DNA of 64,000 bases from CAVQBL01 sp963710715 (GTDB lineage: Bacteria > Pseudomonadota > Gammaproteobacteria > DSM-16500). Positions 8,626 through 18,745 of this stretch are shown one piece after another. Both the position numbers and the translations under genes were made by a program. Below the pieces are notes generated by a model. It made no database searches, was not told the origin of the DNA, and saw nothing but the letters and a program-made list of their open reading frames with translations. How positions within the stretch are numbered: the first letter of the stretch is position 1; every line of letters starts with the position of its first letter. The DNA lies in NCBI GenBank assembly GCA_963710715.1, contig CAVQBL010000002.1, positions 85,524-149,523 on the forward strand, given 5' to 3'.

Positions 8626-9090
8626 TCATAAACCGATCTCCATCACCGTTACAGGATGAGATTTAAATTCATCCATACCGATTGTTTTCCACCCAAAGCG
8701 TTGATAATACGCTGTTATCGTGGGATCAAAAGCAAACAAATAAAGTTTTTCAAAGCCAAGCTCTTTTGCTTTCTCGACTGTGACATCAAGCAGCATTTTA
8801 CCAATCCCTTGTTTTTGATATTTTGGATCAACCACTAAACTCTCAATCCAAGGTCCTAAATCTGGTCGAACCTCATCATTTAATTGCAATGTGCAAGAAC
8901 CTACAGAAATTTCACCATATAGTGCAATATAAGTAAGAGGCATATCTCCGTTCAGTTCTTCATAATACAAAGATTCAATTTCTTCAATTCCAATTTCTGG
9001 CATCCAGATTTTACCTAAAACTTCATACCAAATGTTTGAAAGCTCAGGTATGACTTCTGGATGGTTTTTCAGTAAATCAATTTTGATCAT
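8626..9090 (-). CDS. GNAT-family N-acetyltransferase
   Basis: 154 residues. The acetyl-CoA pyrophosphate-binding loop QKQGIGKMLL lies near residue 94, after strand IESLVVDP, and the terminal part FDPTITAYYQRFGWKTIG is typical of GNAT motif B. AAGGA lies 7 nt before the ATG. Small-molecule or protein amine acetylation is inferred; the acceptor is unknown. It is the last intact gene before a region of relics. Confidence 0.88.
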   Translation of the reverse strand: MIKIDLLKNHPEVIPELSNIWYEVLGKIWMPEIGIEEIESLYYEELNGDMPLTYIALYGEISVGSCTLQLNDEVRPDLGPWIESLVVDPKYQKQGIGKMLLDVTVEKAKELGFEKLYLFAFDPTITAYYQRFGWKTIGMDEFKSHPVTVMEIGL

Positions 9091-9257
9091 AGATGGTCCT
9101 TCATTTTTAGCCGAGACGTCATTAAGTTAATTTTTATAGAAACGAAAACGTTCTTTTATGTTACCTGAGATGCAAGTTCAAATCAGCAAGAAAAGAAAGG
9201 CAAATAACGCTAATTAAAACGGTTAAAAATTCAAAGTTCATGATGTGGAGGTAATAA

Positions 9258-9422
9258 ACCGTCCACTTAAGTCACAGAACCCCAGCTGCTACCACACTAG
9301 GCGGGGTTACTGTGGGCGAAAATTCAGTAGTCGCAGCAGGAGCAGTTGTTACGAAGGATGTTCCTGCAAACAATTTTCCTGACTTCCAGATTTTCGTGGA
9401 CAAAAAGTTAACACCCCAATAA
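9258..9422 (+). pseudogene. Hexapeptide-repeat acetyltransferase, C-terminal relic
   Basis: An open stretch without a start codon reads LGGVTVGENSVVAAGAVVTK followed by DVPANN. This is the final coil of a left-handed beta-helix acyltransferase, such as the maltose O-acetyltransferase or CatB type. Residues after VPANN no longer resemble the family. Everything upstream of about 9258 is missing. It lies directly before the ISKra4 relic, whose insertion could have broken it. Confidence 0.6.
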
Positions 9423-9488
9423 CGACGGGGCTTTCAAACTCTTTTTAGTGCGAAATCACGCACTAATGTGTAGTATGTCGGCGATTAA

Positions 9489-10458
9489 AATCATGACTGG
9501 CTATCAAATAAAAATAGCCCTGAATTACAGTATATTGAGACAAAATGGGCTTCATTAATTTCTTTCAAACAAACGGCCAATTTGTTAAAAGACGTGTTGC
9601 CAGTGGGCGAAGCAGAAAATGCAGCAACAATCAGAAACCATCTACAGCGTATCACAAAAAGACAGGAAAGAGAATTAGCGGGAAAACCAGAATATATTTC
9701 TTGCTGTCAAAATGAGCTGGATAAATTGCCAAAGCCTGGGAAGCCAATCACTGTTGGAATCGATGGTGGATATTTAAAAAATTGGAAAAATAGAAATAAC
9801 AATTTTGAAATTATCGCTGGAAAAACATTTTCAAAAACACAACCAGCAAATTACGTTTTTATCGGATGGTGCTGATAATGTACGAGAGTTGCAATGTATG
9901 ATGTATCCAGAATCAGAGCATATATTAGATTGGTTTCATATTGCTATGCGAATTACAGTATTGAATCAATTTGCAAAGGGCCTCATTCATTCTGACCAAA
10001 AAGTAGGACATGAACTCGAAAAGCATTTGGAAAGCACTAAGTGGTATTTGTGGCATGGCAATGTAGAAAAAGCGCTTGATCGCATTGAAGATTGTTATTT
10101 CATTTCAATTGATGATGAAATAAAATATCGCAATAAGAAAAAATTGATTAAGCATTTAGAAGAGTTTCAAACTTACATTGAAAACAATTGTCACCTTATC
10201 ACTAATTACGGTGAAAAGTGGCGATATGGCGAAACCATTTCAACCGCATTTGTTGAGTCAACGATAAACGAAGTAGTTGCAAAACGAATGGTGAAAAAAC
10301 AACAGATGCAATGGACGCACACTGGAGCCCATTATCTTTTGCAAACAAGAACCGCGGTTTTAAATGATGAATTGCATGAGCACTTTAGCAGATGGTTTCC
10401 TGGTTTTAATCTAAAAAATCAGGGGCATGAGTTCGGTGGAGGGCAGAAAGCAGCATGA
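9489..10458 (+). pseudogene. ISKra4-family transposase, damaged
   Basis: The frame from 9489 reads like the middle of an ISKra4 transposase (IETKWASLISFKQTANLL, NAATIRNHLQRI, VGIDGGYLKNW). It goes out of frame near 9830 and resumes in another frame with FLSDGADNVRELQ, then HILDWFHIAMRITVLNQ and a C-terminal part ending at 10458. The N-terminal ~100 residues are absent, and some residues are also missing at the frame break. This is a dead element; a possible outer end is the TTTTTGTCAAGATGACCCCC stretch at about 10460-10480. Confidence 0.75.
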
Positions 10459-10510
10459 TTTTTGTCAAGATGACCCCCAACTTTTTTATGGTCTCTTAAT
10501 AGAAGACGTC

Positions 10511-10689
10511 CTAGTGCTTGGAAAGCCAAAATAAGTGTTCAGAGTCTTTTTTAAAAAGATCGGCGTGTGGGGTCATGGATGGATTAATTCTTGAGCGATC
10601 AAGACTCTCACTATGAGACACTATTGATTCAGTCAAAATGACTCTAGGATATATTGCTAAGTTATGCTCAGCTTCAATAGCCTCTATAA
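10511..10689 (-). pseudogene. Unidentified gene fragment cut by the Tn3 transposon
   Basis: The minus strand is open from the transposon boundary at 10689 down to a TAG at 10511-10513, about 59 codons. It reads like a real protein (EAEHNLAIYPRVILTESIVS, then DLFKKDSEHLFWL) but has no start. The frame runs straight into the transposon end, so the 5' part was probably lost when the element arrived. I do not recognise the family. Confidence 0.4.
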
Positions 10690-10727
10690 CACCCCGTGCC
10701 GGGATTCGTTATGAAATCGGGCGTAGA
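10690..10727 (+). repeat. Left 38-bp terminal inverted repeat of the Tn3 transposon
   Basis: Begins CACCCCGTGCCGGGATTCG. Compared with the right end it differs at five positions, including the inner edge (CGTAGA instead of CATAAG). It starts 33 bp beyond the tnpA stop codon, on the 3' side of tnpA, as expected for the tnpA-side end. Confidence 0.85.
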
Positions 10728-10760
10728 AATGCATCTAGTGTAAAATTACTCGTCTTTTAA

Positions 10761-13700
10761 TCAAGCAGCTTGTCGCCAACGAACAAACCCTAATGTCTTG
10801 CTTGCCCCAATTATTTTAGCCGGCATTCGACGCATGTCGATCAAATAATCACCGAACCGCTTAATATGTTCAGTCAAATACGGGCTCAAGAAAGCAATAT
10901 CATCCTCTCTAATATCAGCTCCTTCTTGTGTTAGCTGATGAATAATGTCACTCATATCAATAATGTTTTGTAGGATAACTGAATTGGTGATGATGTCGTT
11001 ATATTTTACTGCTTTTTCCATTTCATTTTCATCATTGCTTGCCACTAATTCTACCGATCCGAAGGATGCCCAATCACACAATTGATTGTATTGTTCTACT
11101 TTATTTGTAGTAGCCGTAATGGTTTCACGCAGCTCCACATTAGAAATATACTCTAACAAAAATTGAGTTCGAATAACATAACCTAATTCTTGGAATGCGC
11201 GATACAAGCGGTTTTTTCTGCTGTAATTATTTAGCTTGCGCAGCAATAATGACGAACTCATTTTGCCAGCCTTAATTGATAAAGCAACTTGCATAAGGTC
11301 AGCCCAGTGTGTCTCAATCAAATCCCAGTCTATTGTTTCGCTAAACAAACTATCGATGTGTTTGTATTTTGAATTTTTAGTTGGCCTAAAAAATTTCAAA
11401 TCTTTCCAGTTTCGTATTCTTGGCATAAGTTTGATACCAAACAAATAAGCTAATGCAAATACTACTGTCGATTGTCCTTGGGTGTCAGCATGAATTGTAT
11501 CTGGTTTAATATCAGATTGATTCTTCAGCAGTGCTTCAATGATTTCAACCGCCTCCCAAACACCGCAGGGAATGAATGTAGAAAATAGCGCAATGTATTG
11601 GTCAGAAACATGGTGATATGCAATGCCGCCTCGATGTCCATAGCGTATGTGATATTCTGAAATTAAATTTTCTTCGCGAATATATTGTATGGTTCCGTCA
11701 CCAGCGCAGGATTTTCCAGTTCCCCATGCCTGAATGATTTGAAACGTGTTAGACAAATTGATGAGTTTAGTAAGAGCTTTATCTAACAAAGGTGGTGTGA
11801 CATGTCGCCGATTGACCCACGATAACATATGAGCCGAGACATCAGCTTTAATATGTTTTGCCGCTTGAGTTGGTCCCATTCGGGTACCATAAGCAAAATT
11901 TGTTAAAATGTGTCTTTCTACAGGATCTACAATTTTAGAATCGAACCCCGTAATGGGGCCCAATTCATGCGCCCATCCTGCGTAATGATGCGTATTGCAC
12001 AAAATATCCAGGAGATTTCTCTCTGGCATGCGATTTTTAATTTCCTGCGAAAGCCAAATAGCTTGTCGGCTACGCTGTTTTGGAGATCGTTTTTTTAGAA
12101 TTGGGTTACCTTTTTCATCAATCACTAATTCTGTTATATCCGGAAATTGTTTATCAACGCGGTTTGCTACTTCAATAAAATTCTTTCGTAAATTTTTCAC
12201 GAAATCCTTGGCATTATTCGGAATACTGACTTCATCACAATATTCATTGAGCAGGGGTTGGCATGATTTCCAATCTAATAATTCTTTACGATAGTCAGCA
12301 TATGTTTCAGCACCTTCAACAAAAATATCGCCAGACCTCAGCTCGTTCGAAAGGCAAGAAAATACTGCCAATTCTAAATAGCGTCGTGAAATTAAATTTT
12401 GTGATTGGTTTTTTCGGATTATTAGATTCTGCCATTTTTCTGGCGCAAATGAAACATCGACAGTATCGTTTTTAAAATACTCTGATTTAATATGAGCGTT
12501 GGTTAATATTATCTGCAATGCATCAATCAATGATCCATCTTGAGAGGCTGATCTTAAATTTAATATTCGTGCCAGCTTTAATAAAGTTTGCCTTTTTGGA
12601 ACAAAATATTCCCAAAGTAATGGAAGATAACTGTCAGAGTGATAAGCAACCACTTGTTCACATTCACTGTGAAGAATTCCAACTCCACCATGATTAGATA
12701 TAGCAGTTAAAACATTTTTTCCAATTGCATCAGTTGATGTTTCATCTTTACATATTGATAACACATCATAAAATGCACCCAATAAATGTTTAGTCATTTC
12801 TTCTTGTTTTTTTCGCAATGATTCATGTTTTTCATCTGCTTTTTTATGCATTTTTGCCATTGTTCTGCTAAACATAATAGCTAATGAATCTTTACCGCGA
12901 TGTTGTGCTTGATTGATAAGACATAGAATTAATGCATAACGACGATGTTTGTTCATGTCCTTAAAATCGCTTGCGTCTAATGATTTTGCTTCAACAGAAA
13001 ACTGTTGCAATTTTACTTTTGAAATATCCTGAAGGTATTTTTCTGTGTTGCCGAATAACAATAGCCAATCGTGATGCTCAAGTAACTCTTTGAAATGTGA
13101 AATAGTGGGATTTTTTGGCAACCGTTTAAGGCTGTTGTACCCAGTCTTATTGAATCCGGGTTTTATTATAAATAAATCATCTAACATCTTTATTAGAGCA
13201 TCATCAAGCTGTCGGTATATTTTTGTGAATATTTTTCTATTTACAATGGCACGTGTATGTTTTACCAAACGATTGAGTTGATCAAATGGGGGTAACTCGT
13301 AATGATGGTGAATCAATTCTTCAATCACAACATTAATGATATCTGCTGGATGATTCATCGTTTGTGCAGCTTTATATGCAATCTGGATGGCAAAACGTCT
13401 GCCAGGATGTTGTTCTATGCCATCAATATTATTTTTACTCCAACGATTTATTTTTAAATAGGAACAGATTTGATTTCTGTGTAAGTGCGAGTTTTTTTGT
13501 GATCGTAATAAGGCGCCATATCACTATTAAATTGTCCAAAACATTTTTTGATGTGCTCAACAATTATTTCAGGCACATGTTTAAATTCCGCAAAGTAACC
13601 TAATCTCTGAAACGTTTTTAATTGAATAGAGAAATTTAGCCGCATGAGAGGAGTCCGTACGTTTTGATCGATGTAACGTAGTTCATCTGGGGTAAGTGAA

Positions 13701-13780
13701 TAAAATTGCTCGAGCTCATGTTCTTTGAGTATGCGACCGGGAGCGAACCGTGGATAGGCAGTACGTTCAATTGATGACAT
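10761..13780 (-). pseudogene. tnpA: Tn3-family transposase TnpA, one frameshift
   Basis: Two frames join into a ~1006-residue TnpA, the normal length. The N-terminal part (13780 to ~13498) opens MSSIERTAYPRF and has IQLKTFQRLGYFAEFKHVP. A run of seven A on the coding strand (13492-13498) then shifts the frame; reading one base again restores KNSHLHRNQICSYLKINRW and the rest. The catalytic region is intact: GDGTIQYIRE (first Asp), IHADTQGQSTVVF (second Asp), MPRIRNWK and NKVEQYNQLCDWASFG (Glu). A GGAGG Shine-Dalgarno lies 5 nt before the ATG. The break is either a lost A, programmed -1 slippage, or a sequencing error. Confidence 0.9.
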
Positions 13781-13987
13781 TAAAACCTCCTCATTTTTTT
13801 ATTTGGATGCTCTTATTATGTCCGTCTAACAAACCTCCGTTTTCATTACACGAGCGACAGTTACACGGGAAGCACATTATATGTCTAGTTTTGTGTTAAA
13901 CAAAGCGTACAAAATTCAATGATAAGCATTTTTTTTAAGATAACGGGTTCATATACAATCTACCCATAAAATTTATAGGGAAAAGCC
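13781..13987. promoter_or_regulatory. Divergent tnpA-tnpR promoter and probable res region
   Basis: A 207-bp AT-rich gap between the divergent tnpA and tnpR starts. In this arrangement the gap normally holds the res site, where the serine resolvase resolves cointegrates, and both promoters. Short inverted motifs such as TGTCCGTCTAACA and TGTCTAGTTTTGTG could be resolvase half-sites, but I could not define the three subsites. Confidence 0.5.
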
Positions 13988-14566
13988 ATGAAAATCGGTT
14001 ATGCGCGCGTTAGCACCGCTGATCAACATTTGCGAATGCAAGAAGACGCCTTAAGAAGTGCGGGATGCGAAGAAATTTATACTGACGTTATAAGTGGGGT
14101 TAAATCTCAACGCCCTGGGCTGGATAAGGCTCTAAATTATCTTCGCGAAGGCGATACATTGGTGGTGTGGAAGCTCGATCGATTGGGACGTTCCATCCAG
14201 CACTTGATTCAAACAATCACATCACTAATTGAAAAGAAAATTGTCTTTAAAAGTTTGCAGGAAAATATTGATACATCCACCAGTAGTGGTAAGCTTATTT
14301 TCCATATTTTTAGTGCGTTAGCAGAGTTTGAGCGAGATCTTATACAGGAAAGAACACAAGCTGGATTGAAAGCAGCAAGGGCTCGTGGAAAAATGGGTGG
14401 TAGGCCACCATTGCTTGATACCAGACAGATTAATCGCATGATTGAAATGTATGATGAGCAGAAAAATACAGTGGCTGAAATATGCAAAATCTACAACATC
14501 AGTCGTCCTTCATTTTACAATTACCTTAATAATAGAAAACGAGAATTAGTTAAAGCCAGTGATTAA
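13988..14566 (+). CDS. tnpR: Serine resolvase TnpR
   Basis: 192 residues of a small serine recombinase. MKIGYARVSTADQ carries the nucleophile serine. WKLDRLGRSIQHL and EFERDLIQERTQAGL are the conserved catalytic-domain helices. RGKMGGRPP leads into a C-terminal helix-turn-helix, TVAEICKIYNISRPSFYNYL. It resolves cointegrates at res. An AGGGA Shine-Dalgarno precedes the ATG. The last dozen codons (from 14528) are also present at 33.9 kb as the edge of the inverted copy. Confidence 0.93.
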   Translation: MKIGYARVSTADQHLRMQEDALRSAGCEEIYTDVISGVKSQRPGLDKALNYLREGDTLVVWKLDRLGRSIQHLIQTITSLIEKKIVFKSLQENIDTSTSSGKLIFHIFSALAEFERDLIQERTQAGLKAARARGKMGGRPPLLDTRQINRMIEMYDEQKNTVAEICKIYNISRPSFYNYLNNRKRELVKASD

Positions 14567-14609
14567 ATTATATATGAGTTATTTAACATAAAAGATTAAA
14601 GGAAAAATA

Positions 14610-15155
14610 ATGATAATTGCGAAAGATCTTAAACCAAAATTAATACCAGCTACTTTAGATGACTATCCAACTATACAAAATATGGCGCGGTTTTACGTTT
14701 ATGATAGAACTCAATATATGGGATGGGAATGCCCTGAAACAGGGTTATTTGAATGTATAGATTTCAAACATTACTTTGAAACGTCGGGTGAATGCGCCTT
14801 TCTTGTTAGAATTGATAATGAATTAGCCGGGTTTGTTTTATTAGATAAAATGCATTTAATTGAAAAAGTAGACTGGAATATGGGTGAATTTTTTATCTTA
14901 GCTAAATTTCAAAACCATGGTATTGGTGCGCAAATTGCTACAGAAATTTTTTCTAACTTTATAGGAAAATGGTCAGTTTCAGTAATGCCTGAAAATGTAG
15001 GGGCTACAAAATTTTGGCGTAAAACTATTAATGATTTTACAGATGGTGAATTTACTGAAGTTTTTAAAACAGAAGAAGAATTAACGACACCAGAAAACCC
15101 TGATCCATATGCAATGATTATTTTTAGTTTTAAGACAATTAAGAACAATCAATAA
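14610..15155 (+). CDS. GNAT-family acetyltransferase, Tn3 passenger gene
   Basis: 181 residues with a GNAT fold. Strand LVRIDNELAGFVLLDK is followed by NMGEFFILAKFQNHGIGAQI, where the QNHGIGAQIA loop should hold acetyl-CoA, and MPENVGATKFWRKTI is a motif-B helix. AAAGGA lies 6 nt before the ATG. It sits 43 bp after tnpR inside the transposon, so it moves with the element. The substrate is unknown. Candidates are a resistance enzyme or a GNAT toxin; no antitoxin-like partner is present, which argues against the toxin idea. Confidence 0.85.
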   Translation: MIIAKDLKPKLIPATLDDYPTIQNMARFYVYDRTQYMGWECPETGLFECIDFKHYFETSGECAFLVRIDNELAGFVLLDKMHLIEKVDWNMGEFFILAKFQNHGIGAQIATEIFSNFIGKWSVSVMPENVGATKFWRKTINDFTDGEFTEVFKTEEELTTPENPDPYAMIIFSFKTIKNNQ

Positions 15156-15269
15156 ACATTGTATGATTGGATTGTTTTTAGATGATAGTATTTCAAGTAA
15201 TCGGGAAAGGGCTGTTAGCGGGCATAAGCATCTTGTTTTAGAGACGAGTATTTTTACATTGATCGAAAG

Positions 15270-15307
15270 CTTATGCCCGAATTAATAACGAATCCCGGCA
15301 CGGGGTG
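15270..15307 (-). repeat. Right 38-bp terminal inverted repeat of the Tn3 transposon
   Basis: Reads CTTATGCCCGAATTAATAAC inward to outward and ends CGGCACGGGGTG. A further inverted CGGGCATAAGC lies about 50 bp inside (about 15218), giving a sub-terminal hairpin. The final GTG serves as the apparent start codon of the next open frame. Confidence 0.88.
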
Positions 15308-16102
15308 AAAAAAGGTAAGGCTAGCGACAATAAAAATGAATATAAAAAAGCATTTGAATGCCATCAAAAAGCAGCTCAAAAAGGAGTTGCAGATAGCCAT
15401 AATTCGTTAGGATTATTGTATCAAGATGGAATGGGAGTTGAACGGGATTCAGGTAAAGCAATGTATCATTTTCAGCGCGCAATCGAATTGGATAGTGGCA
15501 AAGAAAAATTTAAGCAAATGCAAATGAATGGAATATATTATCTTCCTGTTTTTCCCCATGCGACTTTGAATTTAGGTATTTTATACTATAAACAAAATAA
15601 GAAAAAAGAAGGATTGTATATGATGGTTTTATCGGCCCTGGCTGAGCATGAACCTGCTGTCACGTGGCTCAAAAAACTAGGTGTTTCAGATGAAAAATTA
15701 GAGTCCCTTAAAAAGTCAGGTTTTCTAGATGAAGCAATGAATAGTTTAATGAATAAACAGGACGAGAAACAAAGTTCTTCTGCATTTCCTGTAGATTCAG
15801 AACTTAAACAGGAACCTAAAACTCTTTTTTCTCTACTGGGTAATCTTTCAAACTTATTATCGCTTCGATCTGATTGGAGCATCACTTCAGCTGGCATAGC
15901 ATGGTGCTATATTTCTGCAGATGAAGCAGAAAATATCAAAAAGCGTAATATTGCTCCTATGTGTATTCGTGTAACTCAAGGAAATAAGCGAAAAATTTTA
16001 TTTCTTGAAACCGCATCTCCAGAAGCGATTGAAAAAATATGTTTAAACTTAAAGATCGAAACTGAAAGAGAGGAGAATTTGTCGAGAGTGGCGTTGAAAT
16101 AA
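15305..16102 (+). pseudogene. Sel1-repeat protein, 5' end lost to the transposon
   Basis: 265 residues. The first ~75 match Sel1-like repeats (AFECHQKAAQKGVADSHNSL, then GLLYQDGMGVERDSGKAMYH). The remainder has no recognised domain. The only start is a GTG made by the last three bases of the Tn3 end, and there is no Shine-Dalgarno, so the true N-terminus was removed. Sel1 proteins act as protein-interaction scaffolds and include Legionella host-interaction factors. Whether the remainder is expressed is doubtful. Confidence 0.65.
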
Positions 16103-16573
16103 ACTTTGTTGTATATCAAATATCGGAGCACCCGCCGCCAGAAATCCACACATATGATAAAGCGGTTGCAATGGTGTTTTACTAACACCAAAAGGGATCA
16201 GGGCGAATGAGTATTGGTAATCATCGTGATCCACATTTAGGCAAGAAAGAAGGTGAGCTTCAAGATCCTTTCCAATCTGAAGTCCCTTCTTGAAACGGGT
16301 GAAATCGTTTTGAAGAAATATTAAATGCTGATTTGTTTAGAATTTCAATGGTGTAGTATAAGGGAAAGCTTGTCAGCTTGATGCTCGACGCGAGAGAAAA
16401 CGATCCTGTGGCTGATTTTTTCCAAAAATCTCTTGCTATTTTCTGTCTAAAATGTAATCATATACCCCCTGTGTTTAAGTCAATTATCTTAAATTCGGCA
16501 ATTGAACCCGTAGCAAGAGAGGCTATGTGCTGAAGATAGGAATTTTAAATATAATTTACGAGAAATTAATATT
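16103..16573. other. Intergenic stretch with a minus-strand coding relic
   Basis: 471 bp. On the minus strand about 16105-16330 stays open and reads like protein (FKKGLQIGKDLEAHLLSC, YSFALIPFGVSKTPLQPLYH, MCGFLAAGAPIFDIQ) until it meets the end of the Sel1 gene. The last part is loosely like class II aldolase/adducin proteins, but I am not sure. There is no good start. The rest is AT-rich and contains nothing recognisable. Confidence 0.35.
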
Positions 16574-18373
16574 ATGCCAGCTTATGCTAATGCGTTAAAA
16601 ATTGCTGAAGTTGAGAAATTACAAAAAGAAATTTTAGAATTAGTAAAAAAAATTCATAATCCACTTCGAACATTCGCTGCATTCTTATTGGCTAGTTTTG
16701 GAAATTATTTGTTCTTAATGACCGATTTTCATAAATACGTCATACATTATTTCGCAATGGAATCCGAAGTGTATTCTGGAGTATCAAAAAGATTAACTAC
16801 TCTTAAAAGACATAAAGATTTATGTGAAAAAATGCAAAGTATCTGTTTTAGCAACAATCCAGCGAAACGAAAATTAATAAGTCTACATTTCCAAGAGCTA
16901 GGAAGTCTATATCTCCAAGAGCCAACAGAAGTCTTACTATCAGATAATTGTGAAGAAACTGTTTCTGAATGCTTTAAGATAATGCAAAATATTATAGGCT
17001 CCACACATGAACTAATAAAGGATGAATACGTGGGAAAAGCAATAGCCTATTCCCTTGAAAACGGAAATCTTTACTCTATAGTCGCAGAATTATTATGTTT
17101 TTTCCCTGTTTCTATGTTATTAATTAATCATTTTAGAAATGGATTATTACTTAATTATCCACTTGGCTTTCTACCATTTTGTAATTCAAAATATAATAAT
17201 AAAGAACTCATACTAATCTCGTATAGTAAAATAAATAAAATAACTCGGCACGCAAACAGCCAAAGAAAAGATTCTCTGATTAGATTAAAGAACGACATTG
17301 CATTAACTTATCGAAACGTGCAGTTTTTTAGTATGGCAATAATTATGTTAAGCATGCTAATTGAATACTTGGTTTACGATGAAGATTTAACAACAAATGG
17401 TCTCACTTTCCCCTTATTCCTTGCTTTTATTTTAACATCTTTAACAGGAATATATAATGAAGCTTTAAAGAAATATGAAAATTACAAAATTAATAGTACC
17501 ATCCATAATCGCCTTGGTTTATTAAATAAAATTTCTAAGGAAGTTGGCTGCGAAAAATGGGAGACGTACCCTAAAAATGCACCATCTATGTTTTATGTAA
17601 AACTTAACACGAGAAATGACGTAACTAAAAAACAAGCTTTTAGAGCGCTGCAGCTGGCTTTTTCTAAAAATGAAATTATTCCATTATCCATTAGAAACAA
17701 TCAGATTGTGTTAAATTTAGATACTAACATTACTGATAAGAAAGTTTTGTCTATTAATGCAGATTTTAATTGTTTTCTCAAAGAAGAAAAAAGCAATGAC
17801 AACTTTAAAACAATTTCGGTTCCAAACCATGCAGTAGAAATAAAAGAAAGTCATGAGACAGTAGAAACAAAAGAAAATGATGGGCAAAAGCAAAAACCTC
17901 ACAAACGAAAAAGAACCGCTGCCCCTATTAAAAACACAATAACAATAAATAATCAGGATGAGAAAACTGATGACAGGCCCGTAAAAATTAAATTTGGAAA
18001 ATATGGCAGTTTTGATTCTAAACGAGAAGATGGGGAAATTATTGAATTACATGCGCATTGTTGGCCTAGATATTCTCATTTTGGGATTTTTACTGTTAAA
18101 AAGGGTGATTTTAAAGGCAATGAAGCCACCTATGATAAATTCAAATCTATTTTTAAAAAAGGCAATGTAGTGCCGACAAGAGGATACACAGGTATCATAC
18201 GATCTAAAGAAACTATACGTATCCATAACGAATGGGCTCCTATTTTCCATAAAGTAAAAGCAGTCAACGAAGATATGCGTATTTGTCAGATTACTCCAGA
18301 TATACCAGCCGATAACAACCCCAATGCACGTTTACATGTTTTTGATTATGTCGTTCATAAATCGCACCGTTAG
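16574..18373 (+). CDS. Unknown large membrane protein with basic linker
   Basis: 599 residues; the family is not recognised. There are hydrophobic segments near 35-52, 172-186 (LLCFFPVSMLLINHF), 254-272 (FFSMAIIMLSMLIEYLV) and 280-298 (FPLFLAFILTSLTGIY). A cytoplasm-like stretch follows, then a Glu/Lys-rich linker (about 420-470, with KPHKRKRTAAP), then a compact C-terminal domain (about 475-599) rich in aromatic residues. The start has only a weak ribosome site. Size, membrane pieces and setting would suit a secreted effector of an intracellular bacterium, but no secretion signal was identified. Confidence 0.6.
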   Translation: MPAYANALKIAEVEKLQKEILELVKKIHNPLRTFAAFLLASFGNYLFLMTDFHKYVIHYFAMESEVYSGVSKRLTTLKRHKDLCEKMQSICFSNNPAKRKLISLHFQELGSLYLQEPTEVLLSDNCEETVSECFKIMQNIIGSTHELIKDEYVGKAIAYSLENGNLYSIVAELLCFFPVSMLLINHFRNGLLLNYPLGFLPFCNSKYNNKELILISYSKINKITRHANSQRKDSLIRLKNDIALTYRNVQFFSMAIIMLSMLIEYLVYDEDLTTNGLTFPLFLAFILTSLTGIYNEALKKYENYKINSTIHNRLGLLNKISKEVGCEKWETYPKNAPSMFYVKLNTRNDVTKKQAFRALQLAFSKNEIIPLSIRNNQIVLNLDTNITDKKVLSINADFNCFLKEEKSNDNFKTISVPNHAVEIKESHETVETKENDGQKQKPHKRKRTAAPIKNTITINNQDEKTDDRPVKIKFGKYGSFDSKREDGEIIELHAHCWPRYSHFGIFTVKKGDFKGNEATYDKFKSIFKKGNVVPTRGYTGIIRSKETIRIHNEWAPIFHKVKAVNEDMRICQITPDIPADNNPNARLHVFDYVVHKSHR

Positions 18374-18454
18374 TGAAAACTTGAAAACTGCTGGTCATCC
18401 GTTACAAAAGAAGAAAGGTGCCATGGTCTCATCATGTAACAAGTAACAATGTAA

Positions 18455-18745
18455 CACCCCGTGCCGGGATTAACGCTTAAAACGGGCATAAGGAAAAATG
18501 TTATAATTGTCATTAAATTAGAGACGCATAAATTTGTTAAATTATATACATTTTGTAAAAAATCTCGATTATTACGCGCGAATAACTAACACTGATATGT
18601 ATACAAGTTTTTATACATAATTTAAATATAGAAAAAACGTTTTTTACAGGAAAAATTGCAAATAGTAGAATAATTTTTTAGACAAGTTTATTTACAATGT
18701 TGCTTGGCTTATGCCCGTTTTAAGCGTTAATCCCGGCACGGGGTG
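18455..18745. mobile_element. TIME: 291-bp Tn3-derived miniature element
   Basis: Perfect 38-bp inverted repeats at 18455-18492 and 18708-18745 (beginning CACCCCGTGCCGGGATTAAC, inner edge CATAAG) enclose 215 bp of AT-rich, non-coding sequence. The outer 17 bp are identical to the ends of the Tn3 transposon at 10.7 kb, so that TnpA could probably mobilise it. The 5-bp flanks (TGTAA and ATAAA) do not match. The right end runs into a truncated DUF1016 gene. Confidence 0.85.

Larger units (their letters stand above)
10690..15307. mobile_element. Tn3-family transposon with GNAT passenger
   Basis: A 4.6-kb unit bounded by inverted 38-bp ends that begin CACCCCGTGCCGGGATTCGT and match at 33 of 38 positions. 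The right end closes with the CATAAG that is typical of the inner edge of Tn3 repeats. Inside lie tnpA (minus strand), a ~200-bp divergent res/promoter region, tnpR (plus strand) and a GNAT gene. The 5-bp flanks differ (TATAA against AAAAA), so there is no target duplication and the element has probably been rearranged since insertion. Both edges abut broken genes. Confidence 0.85.
14528..15307 (+). repeat. 780-bp inverted duplicate, intact copy
   Basis: This segment (tnpR 3' end, GNAT gene and right transposon end) recurs inverted at 31937-33960. Once the IS3 insertion (1241 bp) and its 3-bp duplication are removed, that copy is also exactly 780 bp, with identical sequence wherever I compared them. 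The pair flanks 16.6 kb. Confidence 0.88.

Noticed and set aside
14610..15155. GNAT passenger as the toxin of a toxin-antitoxin pair
   Set aside because: GNAT toxins come with a DUF1778-type antitoxin upstream; here the upstream gene is tnpR and no small antitoxin frame is seen.
10685..15312. 5-bp target duplication around the Tn3 transposon
   Set aside because: The flanks are TATAA and AAAAA, which do not match; I do not claim a duplication.
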